A stretch of 64,000 nucleotides of DNA from Pinus tabuliformis (taxonomy: Eukaryota > Streptophyta > Pinopsida > Pinales > Pinaceae), in NCBI GenBank assembly GCA_031772625.1, contig CM062811.1, positions 648,470,606-648,534,605 of the forward strand, written 5' to 3'. A program made the translations under genes and the position numbers. The notes under the pieces were generated by a model. That model was not told the origin of the DNA. It saw only the letters and a program-made list of their open reading frames with translations, and did no database searches. Position 1 is the stretch's first letter, and each line of letters opens with the position of its first letter. Positions 1-12,586 of this stretch are shown here, one piece after another.

Positions 1-928
1 GTTGATATTTGTGCTGAAATGTTAACATTAAAAATATATTCTGAATGTATATTTAAAAATTATTGTGCACTAATTTAAAAATGCATTTCTTTTTAGCTAT
101 CATGTTTTTAACCTTATTGATTTTTGTATAAGAAGGTTAACTTTGTGAATGGCCCTGTTACTATTAGGTATAATTTTTTAACTATTTTTATATCCTTTAT
201 ATATTAAGTTTAAAATCAATAAAGTCAATAGAAAAAAGAAATGGTATATTAATTTAAATAGAAGTAAGTTGGCATATCAATTTAAATAGAAGTGTTTATT
301 AATTATAATTTAGTTTTTATTAATTATAGTTAATGGTAATCATAGTTTAATTTTTATTACTTGTAGTGAATTATGGTTAATGCTCATTAAGTATAGCTTG
401 GCCATATTTAATCATAATCTATTCTAGTTTATTAATCTTACTCACATTAATAAAGTGGTTGATTTACATCTTACTTTTCATATGGCAATTGACATATGGA
501 AAATGAAATTTGTGAAAGTATATCAACCACTTTATTAATGTGGTTGTACTAGTTGATACTTGTGCAAAAAAATATTATGAATGAATATATTTAAAATTAA
601 AGCACTACATTTGAAAAAACATATAACATTTTTTATTATTTTATGTTTTTTTTTGTTACCATATTTTTAACCTTAATGATTTTACAAAAAAGTTTACTTT
701 ATGAGTGACACAGATAACTTACTATATATTAAGTTCAAAATTAATAGGATAGAAGTTGACATACGAATTTGGATATATTACTATCTCAACCATATAAATT
801 AAATCGTGTAGATAGACATCAATACAAAATAAGCATCAAAACTCTTGCATCATAACACTTACTTCATGATACATCTCACATTGTTAAAAAAAAAAATTAA
901 TAATAATAAACCCTAACTAAATTATAGC

Positions 929-965
<37 letters not shown>

Positions 966-1203
966 AAATGAATTAATGTGTATGTTAAACATATAGATTT
1001 TAAAAAATATAGAACAAAATTCTTTATCATAGATATTTACCTCCACTTTACCATGGATATTTTTAATTTGTAAATAAACTTTGTTACAATATCATAGCTT
1101 ATCAATACCACATGCCTAAAAAGCGACAACTCACTCCACATGACACTTCTCATATGACATTTTGTTCTAATTAATCAATTTAATTAGAAGAGTGAAAATA
1201 ACA
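1..1203. other. AT-rich spacer without recognisable genes
   Basis: This stretch is strongly AT-rich, with poly-A/T runs and a TTA-type microsatellite near 930-960. No reading frame of note or protein similarity is visible. It lies outside the duplicated segment that starts near 1204. The only structure seen is the inverted repeat at 443-542. Confidence 0.6.
443..542. repeat. 100 bp inverted repeat with 21 bp perfect arms (MITE-like)
   Basis: Positions 443-463 and 522-542 are exact reverse complements (arm core CACATTAATAAAGTGGTTG) around a 58 bp AT-rich spacer. The size and AT content would suit a small MITE or a palindromic scar. No clear target-site duplication is visible outside the arms and no other copy was noticed, so the MITE reading is weak. 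Confidence 0.5.
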
Positions 1204-3104
1204 TAACTACTTTGGAGATCGATTTCAAATATTAATTCGTGTATACTACTATAAATACTCATGAATATTCTATGGAGATTAAATCTCTACCATTCACACC
1301 TAATGATTATTGATAATTTAATTAAAATTCAGAAAGCCTTATTCCAAAATAAACACGTCTATAGGTGTAATTAATGCTTATAAAGTATGAAGTGTGTGTA
1401 TTATAAATTCAAATAACTTATCAATTCTTTTTTAGTTAATTAATATCTTAATATTATAGGAAAAATATTTACAATAATATTGATAATGCTTTTCTCTTAT
1501 AATGTTGTACTTTTTATTATTATTATTATAGTTTCGTTTTTTATTTAATTATAGTTTATTTGTTTATATAGATTATGTAGTTAACTTTTTAGAATGTTTT
1601 TGAATAAAAAATAATATAAAAAATTTGTAACTTTTTATTATAGATATGCTGATTTATATTGTGTGCATGTACACTACACTAATCCATATAACATTACCAC
1701 AAACCCTTATTATATAAAATGGCTTCAAGTTTTTGTGTTGGTGAGCCTTCCTCAAACAAATTCCTTGTACCAATAACAAGTATTGTCAACATACATAAAT
1801 AAAAACAAAATTAAAGTGAACTTTTATGTCATCATAATTATATTTTTAAAAATACAAGAATCTTGTCAAAATATGTTTTGTTAAATTAGAAACGAAGAAT
1901 AAAATTACATAAACACAAACTAGATTAAAGTGAACTTTTATGTCATCATAGCTATTTTTATGAAAATATAAGTATCTTGTCAAAATATTTCTTACTAAAT
2001 TAGAAACAAATAATTAAATTCACTAAACAGAATTAAACTTGAAGAATGAAAACTGATATAAAAAAACTATATGAAAAATTACTAGAAAAAACATATGTTA
2101 TTTAGATATAAAATTTGAGAATAACATAGATAGATATGTGATGGAAAGTTTTTAGAGTTCTTGATTTTTTAGATGAAATACCATATTTATTGGTTTTTTT
2201 TACCTTTGTCTTTGTTTAACAATTGGTACTCTTAAATCATCAATTTTTCAAGGTATATTTTTGACATTTAGAATATTCTTAGTGATAATGTATCAACAAC
2301 TTTTTTTCCAAATGTTGTTTTTCCAAAAATTCACAAGTTTCGAAAATATTTATTGTTTAATGATGTATTTTCTTATTTAAAGTGAATTGTTTTAGAATGT
2401 AAGGCTTCTAAATTATCCACATTGGTAGCCATATTCTTTACATTTCAAATCCATATCAAGCTTCATCATTAAGAGAGTTAAAGAATAAGATAATGGATAT
2501 GATAAATAAATAAGGAAAATGTATCATTAGAATGGAAGATACTTACATTTACTAAGTAAACCAAGAAATTATAAAATACTAAAAAGAGTTGTCTCGTTAA
2601 TAATAAAATGACAATGTTAAAATTATCATTAAAACTAAAGTTATGAGACTTTACTAAAGATATAATTAAAGAATTATTAATGTATTAAATGATATACTAT
2701 ATGTTGCATTAATAGTAAATATTATGTTATATCCTTTAATATGTTAGTAAATATATTATTATATTGTGTTATCTTTTATGGGTATATTATATTAGATGAT
2801 GGTGACAATTTTAAGAATGAAAGACCCGAGGGATATGTTTGGAGACTTTTAATGAAGGTAATGGGTCATCCTAGGGTTTTTGCATCATTTATTTTCTAGG
2901 TATTTAAACTCTAGAGTTTTGGCCTACTCTATCATCAAAGTCATGGCTCACAATCTAGACACAATAGTTAATGGGAAGGATGACTAATGGAATTTATTAT
3001 TCATCTTTTAGATTCATAATTAGTTGGTTAAAATATAGAGAAACGCACAATATTTTAAGGAGGACCTAGTCTATTAGGTGATGCCTTGAATTCGTAGACA
3101 TAAA

Positions 3105-3380
3105 GTGACAAAAGGTAAGCCAATGATCAAGATATACATTATATTTATGAATGATAGAGATCATGAGATAACGTCATATCACTCCAAGCATAAAGGTAAT
3201 GAAACATGGATTGATGTACTACAAGTGCTTGAGCCTTTCATATCTTTAATTTTGAGTATAGATCATACTGTGAAATTTAAAGTCCTTAACTCTAGTAATG
3301 ACCCAAGATTTTTTGCTTATAGATGCATCAGAATTAGATGTAACAGAGAACTTAAAAACCATATAAACATACGCATATAA
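3105..3380 (+). other. Short conserved ORF of unknown identity (copy A)
   Basis: A 91-codon frame beginning MTKGKPMIK. Copy B (24755-24973) carries the same frame with about nine of ten residues matching, but an extra T in the run before the end shifts it and stops it early (72 codons). I do not recognise a domain. It lies between AT-rich sequence and the Ty3 LTR, on the same strand as the LTR. Conservation between the copies only reflects the duplication, so this may be no more than an old element fragment. Confidence 0.3.
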
Positions 3381-4271
3381 AACGAAGATAAAAATACATA
3401 ATCATGGATGAGATCAAGCCACAGAGATTTGATTACAGAGTTCATCCAATTTGGACTACATCTCTGGGCCCTGCTCAATAGTGGGGAGGCCTTCATTTAT
3501 TAAATGGCACAAAAAGAGAAGAAGTACGAGAAGATTTTACATAAACACCCTTATACCTCCAATCTGGAAGATATATGACAAATGGAGAGCCTGACTCTAG
3601 AAACAGACAACTCCATTAACTTCCTAGCGAAAAATTGTACAGAATCACCTCTCCAAACACCTAATTCGAACAAATGAAGCTTCTGCATCCTCTCGAAACC
3701 TTCTGGTCTCTGAGGTAAGGTTCCAGCCACCTACTAGGAGCAAGTGCCACTGCTCTGCTTTGTAAATCTACTACTCTTTGTTGCCCTCTCTTTATTGTTG
3801 TGCGGATAGCCCACTTTATATTCTGGTGGGTAAATTCCTTAATAAACTAGGTAGTTTCAACAAAGGAAAAGTTTAGCAAGCGGTTCGTTTCAACAATTGG
3901 CATATTAGTCCCACGACAGATCGTGGTTGTTTTAAATAGAGTCTCGGGCCTTGAATAATATGCATGTAACAAGCATGTTGAACAAGGAAAAACCTCCATT
4001 AAAAACATTTTAGAGACCATTTCACATTGAATCCATTAAACCAACGGAATAACATAAAGAATCGGGGCTTTACTCCTTAATTGATAGAATAATACAGAGA
4101 ATTGGCATATTTCCCCGAACTCGATGATATTATCATTGACGGCCATAATCTATCAACACCGCAAATCGTAATCGAAGAACCAGGGGTGATTCTCCATAAC
4201 TGCCACTACACTATGTGATGGGCGATGTGCAAACCGAAAAACTTGATGAAACTAACTACAACCCATAACTG
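3381..4271. other. Unassigned duplicated spacer upstream of LTR (copy A)
   Basis: No gene is visible. The sequence is shared with copy B (about 24974-25927) and is less AT-rich than the region to its left. It contains sequence such as TCTCTGGGCC and GGGGAGGCC that could belong to an older element, but neither terminal repeats nor a primer site could be defined. Confidence 0.4.
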
Positions 4272-5896
4272 TGTCACATCTAGGATCCATCGTAATTCAC
4301 AATCGATGGAGCCAGGGGGTAACATATATACAAGACTCTGCACTGTGTGATATCACAATCACAACCCTTACTGTAAAGCCCATGATTCATGGTACGATCG
4401 GCGATGGGCACACGACGGGGAAGAGACGAGCTATAGGTGTGACCGACGAGTTGGGCGTGCCTGCACAATTCGACGATTTGGCTGAACGGTCGAAAATGCG
4501 AAAGTCATTGTGAAAAAATGACTAAGTGTTGAGAAGTTGGGGTGAACTTATATGGTGGGTGGTCCCGTGTGTGGGCGCCCCACACCATGGCCGATGGTGA
4601 AAATATGAAGAAATGACATATGTGTGGGTCGGCTTGGCCATAGGCCGAAGCCCCTACCATGGGCATCCATCATATATATAAATGTGGAGGAATGGTGAGT
4701 AAGGCATCGACGGTCCAATAAGAAGTTTCCAAGTTTCTTGCCGAGAAAGGGTGCGAGCTCACTTGGGAGTTTTGAAATCTTGGCGAGGTGTAGGCGGAGC
4801 TCATGGCTGAAGCACTTAGTCGTAGAACCAGAGAGTGTTTTGGGTGGCTGCAGGTTGCGTGGATTCGTAGGGCAAGTCAACATTTTCAGGCCGCAGTGAG
4901 TTGAATGGGAATCGGGCCGCAAGCTTGACCGCAAGTTGGGCGTGCACACACGAGGCGTCGGGTGGAACGCGGGTTACCACATCGGGCGAGCCGGGTGAGT
5001 TGGGCAAGCTCGGGCAAAGATAGCGATGGGTCAAATGAGTGGTGTTCTGTGACTCAGCCTGGTAGGCGAGTCGGGTGTCCGGGTGAGGGTGAACGACCGC
5101 GACGAAACGAGTCAGTCAATGGGCGACACGATAGCTTAACGGGTGGATGAACTCCGGTGGTGGGCGCTCAGGTAAGTGAGAGGTGAGTTGGTGGAGCACG
5201 TGAGGTGGGTTGACATGGAGAACTGGGTGCCGTGAATGGAGGAGAATGCATGGTGAAGGCATCGGGGGGTGGGAATGGCGGGCGTGCCTAACGCGAGTTA
5301 GGTGACCCGTGGGTCGGGCGACATGGCATGATGAGTCGGGGCAACAGTCAGTTTGTGCAATGGGTGAAGGAATTGGTGCAGACGGTTGGTGTGACGGGCA
5401 GTCGAGTTGCAGGTGTGCGTCGAGTGGGCAACATGACCGAGCAGTACTGCATAGGCAATTGAACAACGAGGTGCCAAACTTTTGAACGACGAGTTAGTTA
5501 AGGCAGCTCACCGAGTTCCCCTACCCGGTGAAAGGGCGGGGCTACATGGTGTGCAGTCCAACTATGTAAATTTGCAAGTTGATTGTAAGTTTTGTAAAAA
5601 CTAAAGATTATCATTATTGTTTGGCCAGAATCATATTGCAAGGAATTGCCCCTCCCGGTTTATATCCATTGTTCACTTTATGTTTAAAATGATAATGATG
5701 ATGGTGATGATGAATGTAATGTGAATATTTCCCTTGTGTTAACGAAAGATAAATAATTGGTAAAGTTGAAAAATAAACTAAGCATAGAAAGTAGGCATAG
5801 TCCACACTTGCAAGAATTGTTAAAAAGAAAGTGGGTGGTGGTGTCGCATCCCCCATCGTGCAGTTGGAAGAGTTTCACCAAGGTAGGGGCGTGATA
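4272..5896 (+). mobile_element. 5' LTR of a Ty3/gypsy element (copy A)
   Basis: The LTR begins TGTCACATC and ends GTGATA. Copy B ends GTGACA, so the terminal CA has decayed to TA here. It is about 1625 bp and GC-richer than its surroundings. A TATA-like TATATAAA lies at 4675-4682, and a degenerate iMet primer site starts three bases after the LTR. No matching 3' LTR was found, so the element is truncated. Short frames inside the LTR on both strands differ between the copies and look like chance. Confidence 0.75.
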
Positions 5897-5898
5897 GT

Positions 5899-5910
5899 TA
5901 GTATTAGAGC
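5899..5910 (+). other. Decayed tRNA-iMet primer binding site (copy A)
   Basis: TAGTATTAGAGC follows the LTR end by two bases. It differs from the usual plant iMet site TGGTATCAGAGC at two places, both transitions. The equivalent in copy B is at 27420-27431 and keeps TGGTATCA. Its place between LTR and gag supports both calls. Confidence 0.7.
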
Positions 5911-6007
5911 CCTAATTTCGTGGAATCGAATTTATAGAGGTACTGATACGAGGCAAAGAAGTCTAAAGACTTGGCAGGTGGTTTAGGTTTGCAGGTAACT
6001 TTGGTGG

Positions 6008-6748
6008 ATGGTTTATACAAGATCACAAAGAAGGAAGATGGCAAAAATGATGCAGGAACCTCATGTTGTAATAGGTGAATCTAGCAAGGATGCAGGCGAA
6101 GCTTTCTTTGACAGGGTATTTGATCGTATGGAGGAATTTTCTTTTGATATGGCTTCGATGAAGGCCAAGAACATACAAGTTCAAGAAGGCTATTCGAAGG
6201 TGAAAGGGGAGCTATAATGCCTCAAGATTCAGTACAAGTATACTGAATGGCAGTTTGCACAAGCGGAAGAAGAAATCAAGAAGATTGGTGAAGCAAGAGA
6301 TCAAGGTTTGGCTGAAATATTGAAATTGCAACAATCTCTTGACGATGCTCAGAATGAGATTGCAGTTTTGAAGAGGGTTGTTGGGAAAAACTCAAGTGGA
6401 GGTGTGGCTCATGTGAAAGTCAAAGAGTTGGATTCTTATGACGGGACGAGGAGTGCGAAAAATCTTGTGGACTTTCTTTGGGATATCGAGCAGTACTTGG
6501 AGTGGTTGGGGATGTCCAATGAGGAAGCCAAAGTGAAGGTGGCTCCTTAATTCTTGACGAAAGATGTTAAGATGTTGTGGCGAAGGAGGATGGATCAGAT
6601 TTCCAATGGTAATGCTGAAGAAATAACTTTGTGGGATGACATGAAGAAGGCTTTTCAAACTCATTTTAGTCCACAAGGCGAAACATGGGATGCAAAGATG
6701 AAGATAAAATACATAAAGAAAATGAGAAGTCTCCAGGCATATCAGTGA
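6008..6748 (+). pseudogene. Ty3/gypsy gag, decayed and truncated (copy A)
   Basis: One frame from ATG at 6008 to 6748 with two in-frame stops (TAA at 6215 and 6548). It starts MVYTRSQRRKMAKMM. A central acidic coiled-coil-like stretch (EILKLQQSLDDAQNEI) follows, then a retrotransposon Gag core with DSYDGTRSAKNLVDF, LEWLGMSNEEAKVKV and TLWDDMKKAFQTHFSPQ. The family normally goes on to a zinc knuckle, protease and polymerase; here sequence changes to repeat R at about 6775 and no pol follows. Gag would form the capsid of the element in the cytoplasm. It is not functional here. Copy B at 27529 has the same frame with a different stop. Confidence 0.85.
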
Positions 6749-6774
6749 TAGTTCTCAAGTGCAGTTTTGGAACT

Positions 6775-7122
6775 ACGAGATAGGTTTTCATACACGAGCT
6801 TAACCTCTCTCGGTTTCTTTAAATTCTTCCCTAGCTCCTCAGAAACGGTTTTGCAAAAGCATGACTAAAACAGGAAAATACACAGTCCAAAAAATATGCC
6901 TTAAAGATGCATTTGAAAATCTCGATCTATCACACCTGTGTAGAAACTGGAAGAGGTTAATTTGTTTTGGTTCGTTATTGAGAAAAACCTCTTTTAATTT
7001 TTTGAAATTTAGCTCCATGTCGTTGGAATCAACGTTTCCAACGGATGACTAAAACAGGGTATGTTGTGCAACACTGCACAACAAACAGTCTGAGTAGCAC
7101 TTCATGCTCTGTATGGTTGCAC
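6775..7122 (+). repeat. Repeat R, copy 1
   Basis: A ~350 bp sequence running from ACGAGATA to CTGTATGGTTGCAC. The window holds four copies: 6775-7122, 9210-9554, 28295-28656 and 30645-31011. Shared landmarks are AAAACAGGAAAATACACAG and CAACAAACAGTCTGAGTAGC. Copies 1 and 3 directly follow the gag remnant; copies 2 and 4 sit 2 kb further on. No coding signal was recognised. It could be a fragment of an unrecognised element. Confidence 0.7.
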
Positions 7123-7780
7123 ATGTGTAAATTCTTAGTACGGTCTTAATAGAAGCCAAAAGGAGGGGGGATATAAAGGGTATAGTTGTGATTAAAGATT
7201 GGGAAATCACAGACATGTTGTTTGTTATTGATACCTTATTGTTTGGTGATGGTTCCAATTGTGACATGGCATCCATCAAGGCTTCTCTTTTCCTTTTCCA
7301 AAAAGTTACTGAAATGTAAGTAAATATTGTAAATTTTACCCTCTCCCTACTTGATCTATATATTTATGAATCTAGTAAAATGACCCTTAACCTATCATAT
7401 ATACGGCTCAGTGATAGGAAGGATTTTACGTGTTGGGTTTTTTCTCCCTTTGGGGAATACACTGAAAAAATGGACTACAAAAAATTAACTAGTGCTAGTG
7501 GGTTAGAGGATCACGTGTCATGGTGTAAGAAAATTTAGAAATTAATATTTCCAACAAAGGCCCAATTCTTTATGTGGTTTCTAAAAAAAAATATACCCAC
7601 TTGGGACAACATTTGCAAGTGACATAAGGAAGGGCCCAACTCGTGCCCTATCTATAAAAATGTGGAAGAATACCTTAACCATCTTTCCCTATTGTTAGCA
7701 TTGTGTAAATCCCTTTAGATTGAAGAAAGTGCCACAGAGGTAACCACAAATCACATGCAGAATTGGAAACTAGCCCTTCC
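7123..7780 (+). pseudogene. LINE 3' fragment: end of RT and zf-RVT-like region (copy A)
   Basis: Translation gives the end of an L1-type reverse transcriptase (GIVVIKDWEIT, then a decayed FVDD box reading FVIDT, then SDGS/GDGS and MASIKASL). It is followed by the zinc-finger-like region usual at the C-terminus of plant LINE ORF2 (PTKAQFFMWF, TWDNICK, GPNSCPIYKNVEE). Stops and frameshifts interrupt it. The same sequence occurs in copy B (28657-29330) and in the longer LINE at 22250-22850. It begins abruptly after repeat R, as in a 5'-truncated or rearranged LINE. Not functional. Confidence 0.75.
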
Positions 7781-9209
7781 AACCCTAAAGAGGGCTCTCT
7801 CTTTCAACTCACTCACAAAAGACTAGATTCAATGAAGAACAATGGCAAGATCTTGGGGAAAGGATGATTTTTTTATTAAATCTTTGTGTTGGTAGGGTTT
7901 CATAAGGAGTAACATTGGGAAATGGAGTCAAACTTTGAGTGCTTATGATCAAACTAGTGAATGGTAAATCTGCTTTGGAAGTAAAGGTGAAATCAATAGT
8001 GAATATCAATAAAAAAAGATGATTATTTAAGGTGTATGGGAAGAATAAGACCAACATTCCATTATACCAAAGGCATCTAATGGAGGAAAGGCATTTGATA
8101 TAACTTTAGAAGAAAACAGGAAATGAGGATTATGATGAATAAAGCATTTATCTTGGAAATAATTTTGAACATATAATCATAACAAAATTAAATAATACAT
8201 AAACTGTATGCGATGAAGGACCTCACAATGGATGAATTCCAAGCAATACAATTCAAACATTCAGAAGATTTCAGAGGCAATATGATAAACAAATAAATAA
8301 TACATATTCACATAAGAAGAGGGACATACATCAAAGCACCATGTATTCAAATCTCTGGTAAAAATATATTTGTACTTCTGTAATTGGATTTGTATTAATA
8401 TTCTAAAAAAACTACATAAAATGCCAATAGTCTTCTCTCCAAAATACAACTACTAACCAACCCCTTCTTCCTTGTCCATTAACATCTTAAGTACATTTCA
8501 CATCATAAATATATCATGAGTAGGTTCAATGTATGAACTATCCATTCAGAATGGATCGAAACATACATAATTAGCAACCCGCTATTTTTTATTGAAAATT
8601 ACATAAAGCAATTGTATACAACATCTTTATCTTTCTAAGAGAAAAAAAATAAAATCTAATTTATATATGTCCCTTTAACTTATCTAGATAACAAAATTAT
8701 CTCACAAGATCCTATCCTAACATTAAAATCTCGGAATGACGATGAAAATAGAAAAGGCAACGTAAACTATGTGACCCAACAGTTACACAACAGTTCCATG
8801 TTGGTCTGCTTTTTGTTTGTTGGGGGACATCCTGGTTGGTGGCTAGGTGCTGACTAGGCCTCTAAGTAGGCAATGAATTATTCCACAACATTTTGACACT
8901 TGGAACCTTCAAAACATTCCATTTTCCCTATGTGCAGCACATGCACAGTAGTTGCACAGCAGCCGTGTAGCAGGAATTTCAGACTATTGTTGCATTATAC
9001 CTTCTAGCTCAAATTAAACAAAAATGGTTACAACCAATCATTTGAAGTTTTGGCATATACCAACAACTTTTAAAATGTAAAAAATCTCCATACTGCCTCA
9101 ACATTTTCAAACCGAAATCCAAAAGTTTCATCATTTTGTCAACAAAAAGTGAGAAAATGGGCCACCAAATGACGCGTGTAACTCCCAAACAGTAGAACTT
9201 GTGTAAGTT
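7781..9209. other. Unassigned sequence inside the LINE tail (copy A)
   Basis: No gene was recognised. This stretch, with repeat R copy 2 after it, separates the zf-RVT-like region (to 7720) from the final LINE segment (from 9725), so it may be an insertion into the LINE. It is shared with copy B (about 29331-30644). It holds AT-rich sequence and a GC-richer part around 8760-8960 with no frame of note. Confidence 0.4.
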
Positions 9210-9554
9210 ACGAGATAAATTTTTGTATACGAGCTTGTTATGAAGAAAAACCTATCTTAGTTTCTTTAAATTCTTCCCTAGCTCCTCAAAAATAGTTTTA
9301 CAAAATCATGGCTAAAACAGGAAAATACACAGCCCAAAAAATAGGGCTTAAAGATGCATTTGAAACTCCTGATCTATGGCACCTGTGTAGAAACTGGTTT
9401 AGTTTGTTATTTAGAAAAAAATATTTTATTTTTTTTAAATTCGGCTCTGTGTGGCTGGAAGTAGCGTTTCCAACTGATGGCTAAAACAGGGTATTTTGCG
9501 CAAGACTACGCAACAAACAATCTCAGTAGCACTCCATGCTCTGTATGGTTGCAC
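9210..9554 (+). repeat. Repeat R, copy 2
   Basis: This aligns with copy 1 (6775-7122) from ACGAGATA to GGTTGCAC with many substitutions. It is followed by a stretch shared with copy B that reads on the minus strand as a short open frame (9708 down to 9523). I do not recognise that frame and do not call it a gene. Confidence 0.65.
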
Positions 9555-9724
9555 ACCTCCTCTGGAAAAATTCATCACATCCGTAGGATTGAAATGGATG
9601 TGTGATGGTGTAAAATTCTTGAACTAGTCTCTCCAATGCTTGTAGACCTCCTGGATGAATAGTAAGAGGCAAACACATTTTGATTCCTAGATTATAGGAT
9701 CCTAACACCTATCATGCATTTTTA

Positions 9725-10090
9725 CAATGTGGATCTGGGAATATTGCAAAAGAATTATAGGACTAGGTACAGGACTAAGTACTGGTTGGCAGAGGAAGTC
9801 ATTTTATGAAGAATGGAAAAGATCGTGGGTGTAGATAGGTGTCGAACAGTTCAAAAATTATCCCCCTCTAATTTGTTGGGGAGTGTGGATTGCAAGGAAC
9901 AAGTCCATTTTTTAGGACAAATTTTCCTCCTCTAAGAGGACTACCACTCATATTATTTATATTCTTCCTTCTTCCTACCTTGGATTTTTTTCTGCCCCCA
10001 CATCATCAGATCCGAGGAGATTGATCCTTCTTTCCCTCAGGTATACTTCAGTAGGGATTCCCTCACTAGCCACGATTGTGGGGGGAGCAT
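9725..10090 (+). pseudogene. C-terminal LINE ORF2 fragment (copy A)
   Basis: The plus-strand translation contains CKRIIGLGTGL, SFYEEWKRSWV and PPLICWGVWIARNKSIF. That last motif (CWGxWxARNxxIF) is typical of the end of plant L1 ORF2 after the zf-RVT region. Stop codons interrupt the frame. The matching part of copy B is 31182-31490. Copy A has about 100 extra bases (roughly 10018-10190) that copy B lacks. Confidence 0.7.
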
Positions 10091-10365
10091 AGTCTTATTT
10101 CTGTAGGAATGACACTCATAAAAACTTCAGTTTAGATTAGGGAAAGTATCAAACAACTACACAAAACTACCAACACTTAAGCTTCTCCTTTTATTTTTCT
10201 CTTCAAAAAAATTACGAGTCTCCAAAAACCTTTGGAAATTCCATACTTATCCTAAACTAGTTCAAAGAGAGTAAAACATGCCACAACCACTCATTAGGTG
10301 TATTTTAAAATAAATTTGTCATATAAAAGCTTATTTTCTCACCTATATACTTACCGCATGTAGAT

Positions 10366-10585
10366 AGATGATCCAAATGGAAAATGACATCAACCGATGG
10401 TATTAATCCACCCATGTCATTCATCCACCCATGGAATTTACCCATGGTATTGTAAGTGGCATCCACCCATGGTATTGTAAGTGACATCCACCCATGGTAT
10501 TCATTCACCCATGGTATTTTCCAATGGTATTATGACATCCACCAATGGTATTCATTCACCCACAGAATTGACCCATGGTATTGTA
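10366..10585 (+). repeat. CCACCCATGGTATT minisatellite (copy A)
   Basis: A run of degenerate units built on CCACCCATGGTATT, alternating with spacers such as GTAAGTGGCAT and CATTCA. The NcoI-like CCATGG core recurs. Copy B has its own version at 31665-31905 with a different arrangement of units, so the array has changed since the duplication. No coding role is suggested. Confidence 0.8.
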
Positions 10586-11759
10586 ACTGAAAAATACTAT
10601 AAGTAACAAGTCGCAATTTCTAAAAGGACAGATTGTCCACCACAATGTAGTCCTTACAATTATTATCCGCTTTCATAAAAAAATTCTCTCTGGTTTTGTT
10701 TATTGGGCATTCTACTCTTTTTCCCAAAATCCATTTCAATCTTTTAGATCTTGGGGGCCTCCCCCCAAATATCTGGATCAATAGAGCTTAATACAACCAC
10801 AACACATGATTTTTAACTATATTTCAATCTTAATATTCTTAATTATATTTGAAATTTAAATATTACTAATTTTGTATATTCTATTTATTTCAATAATATT
10901 AATAGTATTAGTAATTCTATTTATATGTGCATGATAGACATCCATTAGCATCAAGTTATATTTTGGATGGTAGATAGGCATCTACTTAATGGTATATGCA
11001 ACTATAAGCCAATGTACATAGATGTGAAAACGGATGCCACCAGGGTTGGAATTTGGATTCCTTTTCACCCATCATACAATTTTTTTTTTTTTTTACATTT
11101 TAGGTTTTTATTCTTCCCCTCAAGAAACCTTATGTTTAAAAAATTTCCCTTCAAGAATGATTTTTTGATAATAAATTAATCCTTCAACAATAAAAGTTTC
11201 ATTAAAGAATTACCTTTCAATAACACAATTATGTTACAAATTTTCACATATTTATGATAAGAAAAAACAAAATGACCATAAAAAACAAAAATTATTGAAT
11301 TATGAATCTTGGTTTGAAATTGAATGGAACACTCACAATAAAATATCCATAGCTATGAAACCAAATGTCCTTGACCAGGATATGCCATAGAATTTGTATA
11401 TATAAGGTATGACTAAGTAGATCTTATGGGACATATAAGATGACCAACAAAGTAAAGGTATAACATGGTCTATGCTTTGCATCCTCTCCACAATCATAAT
11501 CACATGGAATCAATTTGGGGGTCCACCATGGAGAGTTTGTAGTCAAGCAAGGATAATGTATTAAAAATGTTTTAATCTTTCATAAGTGGTGGTAGATGTT
11601 TTTCTCCATGAGCCACATATTTTAGAGCTTTTAAGTGATATGTTGAGACTATGACTATGTTTATACCGTGAAAATTGGAGTAAGCAAAGTTGTATCAATT
11701 TCCTTAAATATCCATTTCCTCTTCAAGATCACAATAAATGATGGGTTGTTGCTTAGTTT
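10586..11759. other. Duplicated AT-rich spacer (copy A)
   Basis: Collinear with 31906-32926 of copy B. It includes a poly-T run near 11083 whose length differs between copies. No gene is visible. The 70-codon frame at 10967-11179 is open only because of this low-complexity sequence. Confidence 0.5.
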
Positions 11760-12145
11760 TATTATTACTTAGTTTTATTATGTCATTGCATTTAACGACG
11801 GGTTGTTTGTATTTAAATACGGTGCGCCATCGCATTACCGCATCAGAGCCCAAGGCACCTGCTGCAGTAGTTAAATCTGTGGGACGCAGCATGCAGCTCC
11901 ATCATGAGGAGGAGTGGTTGTTCCAGTCTCCAGATCCATTCTGCATTGAATACACATCTAATTCCATTCTACCTTTCCGCTACTCGCAACATTGGAATTC
12001 TATATAGGTGGAGAGTAAAATGGGATTTTGAAGGCACTGTAAGAACTTCAGACACTTTCTTGAAGATCAGAATGTTGATAGCAATCTAGGGTTAATGGCG
12101 TCGGCGTCAACAGAGAGCGGTGCATTTTTCCTTGTTGGGTAATGG
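11760..12145 (+). other. GC-richer, exon-like segment conserved in both copies (copy A)
   Basis: This segment stands out from the AT-rich surroundings: ACGACGGGTTGTTTG, GGTGCGCCATCGC, then ATGGCGTCGGCGTCAACAG at 12095. The ATG opens a 15-codon frame (MASASTESGAFFLVG) ending in GGGTAATGG, which resembles an exon end followed by a splice donor. Copy B has the same ATG at 34716 with an identical 15 codons. It might be a 5' exon plus promoter of a lost host gene, or part of an element. I cannot name it. Confidence 0.3.
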
Positions 12146-12516
12146 CGAGGAACAAGAATTGTGAGAATGGGGTGCAATAAATTAAAGTTGTGAAATAAAT
12201 TCAAAATTTTAATATTTAATAATTATTTCAAGTTAAATGGGAAATAATTAAATAGATATCCTTTTAATTTTATATAAAAAGAGCTTATATTTTTATTGAT
12301 TTAATGTTAATATTAATTTAGTGTTAATACAAAAAAATAGTTTATTGTCAAATGAATATAGATAATATTATATATTTCTATATTTAATATTTTAATGTAA
12401 AAAATTAATTTATTTTATAATATTTCACTTATTTAATATAAGTATCAATTTAATGTTAATATTAGTTACTTTCATGACTTTGAATGTATCTATTAACCAT
12501 TTTTTGGACAAAATTA
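12146..12516. other. AT-rich spacer
   Basis: Short AT-rich stretch without gene signals, collinear with about 34766-35090 of copy B. It ends with TTACTTTCATGACTTTGAATG, a sequence that recurs at 14308 on the other side of the inserted LINE unit. Confidence 0.5.
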
Positions 12517-12586
12517 TGATGATGATGATGATGATAGTGGTTAACGTCCACTGAGACCAAATTGGTCTATAGGACTTATAATTTTC

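Noticed and set aside
443-542. Functional DNA transposon
   Set aside because: Only a 100-base inverted repeat is present, with no target-site duplication and no transposase nearby.
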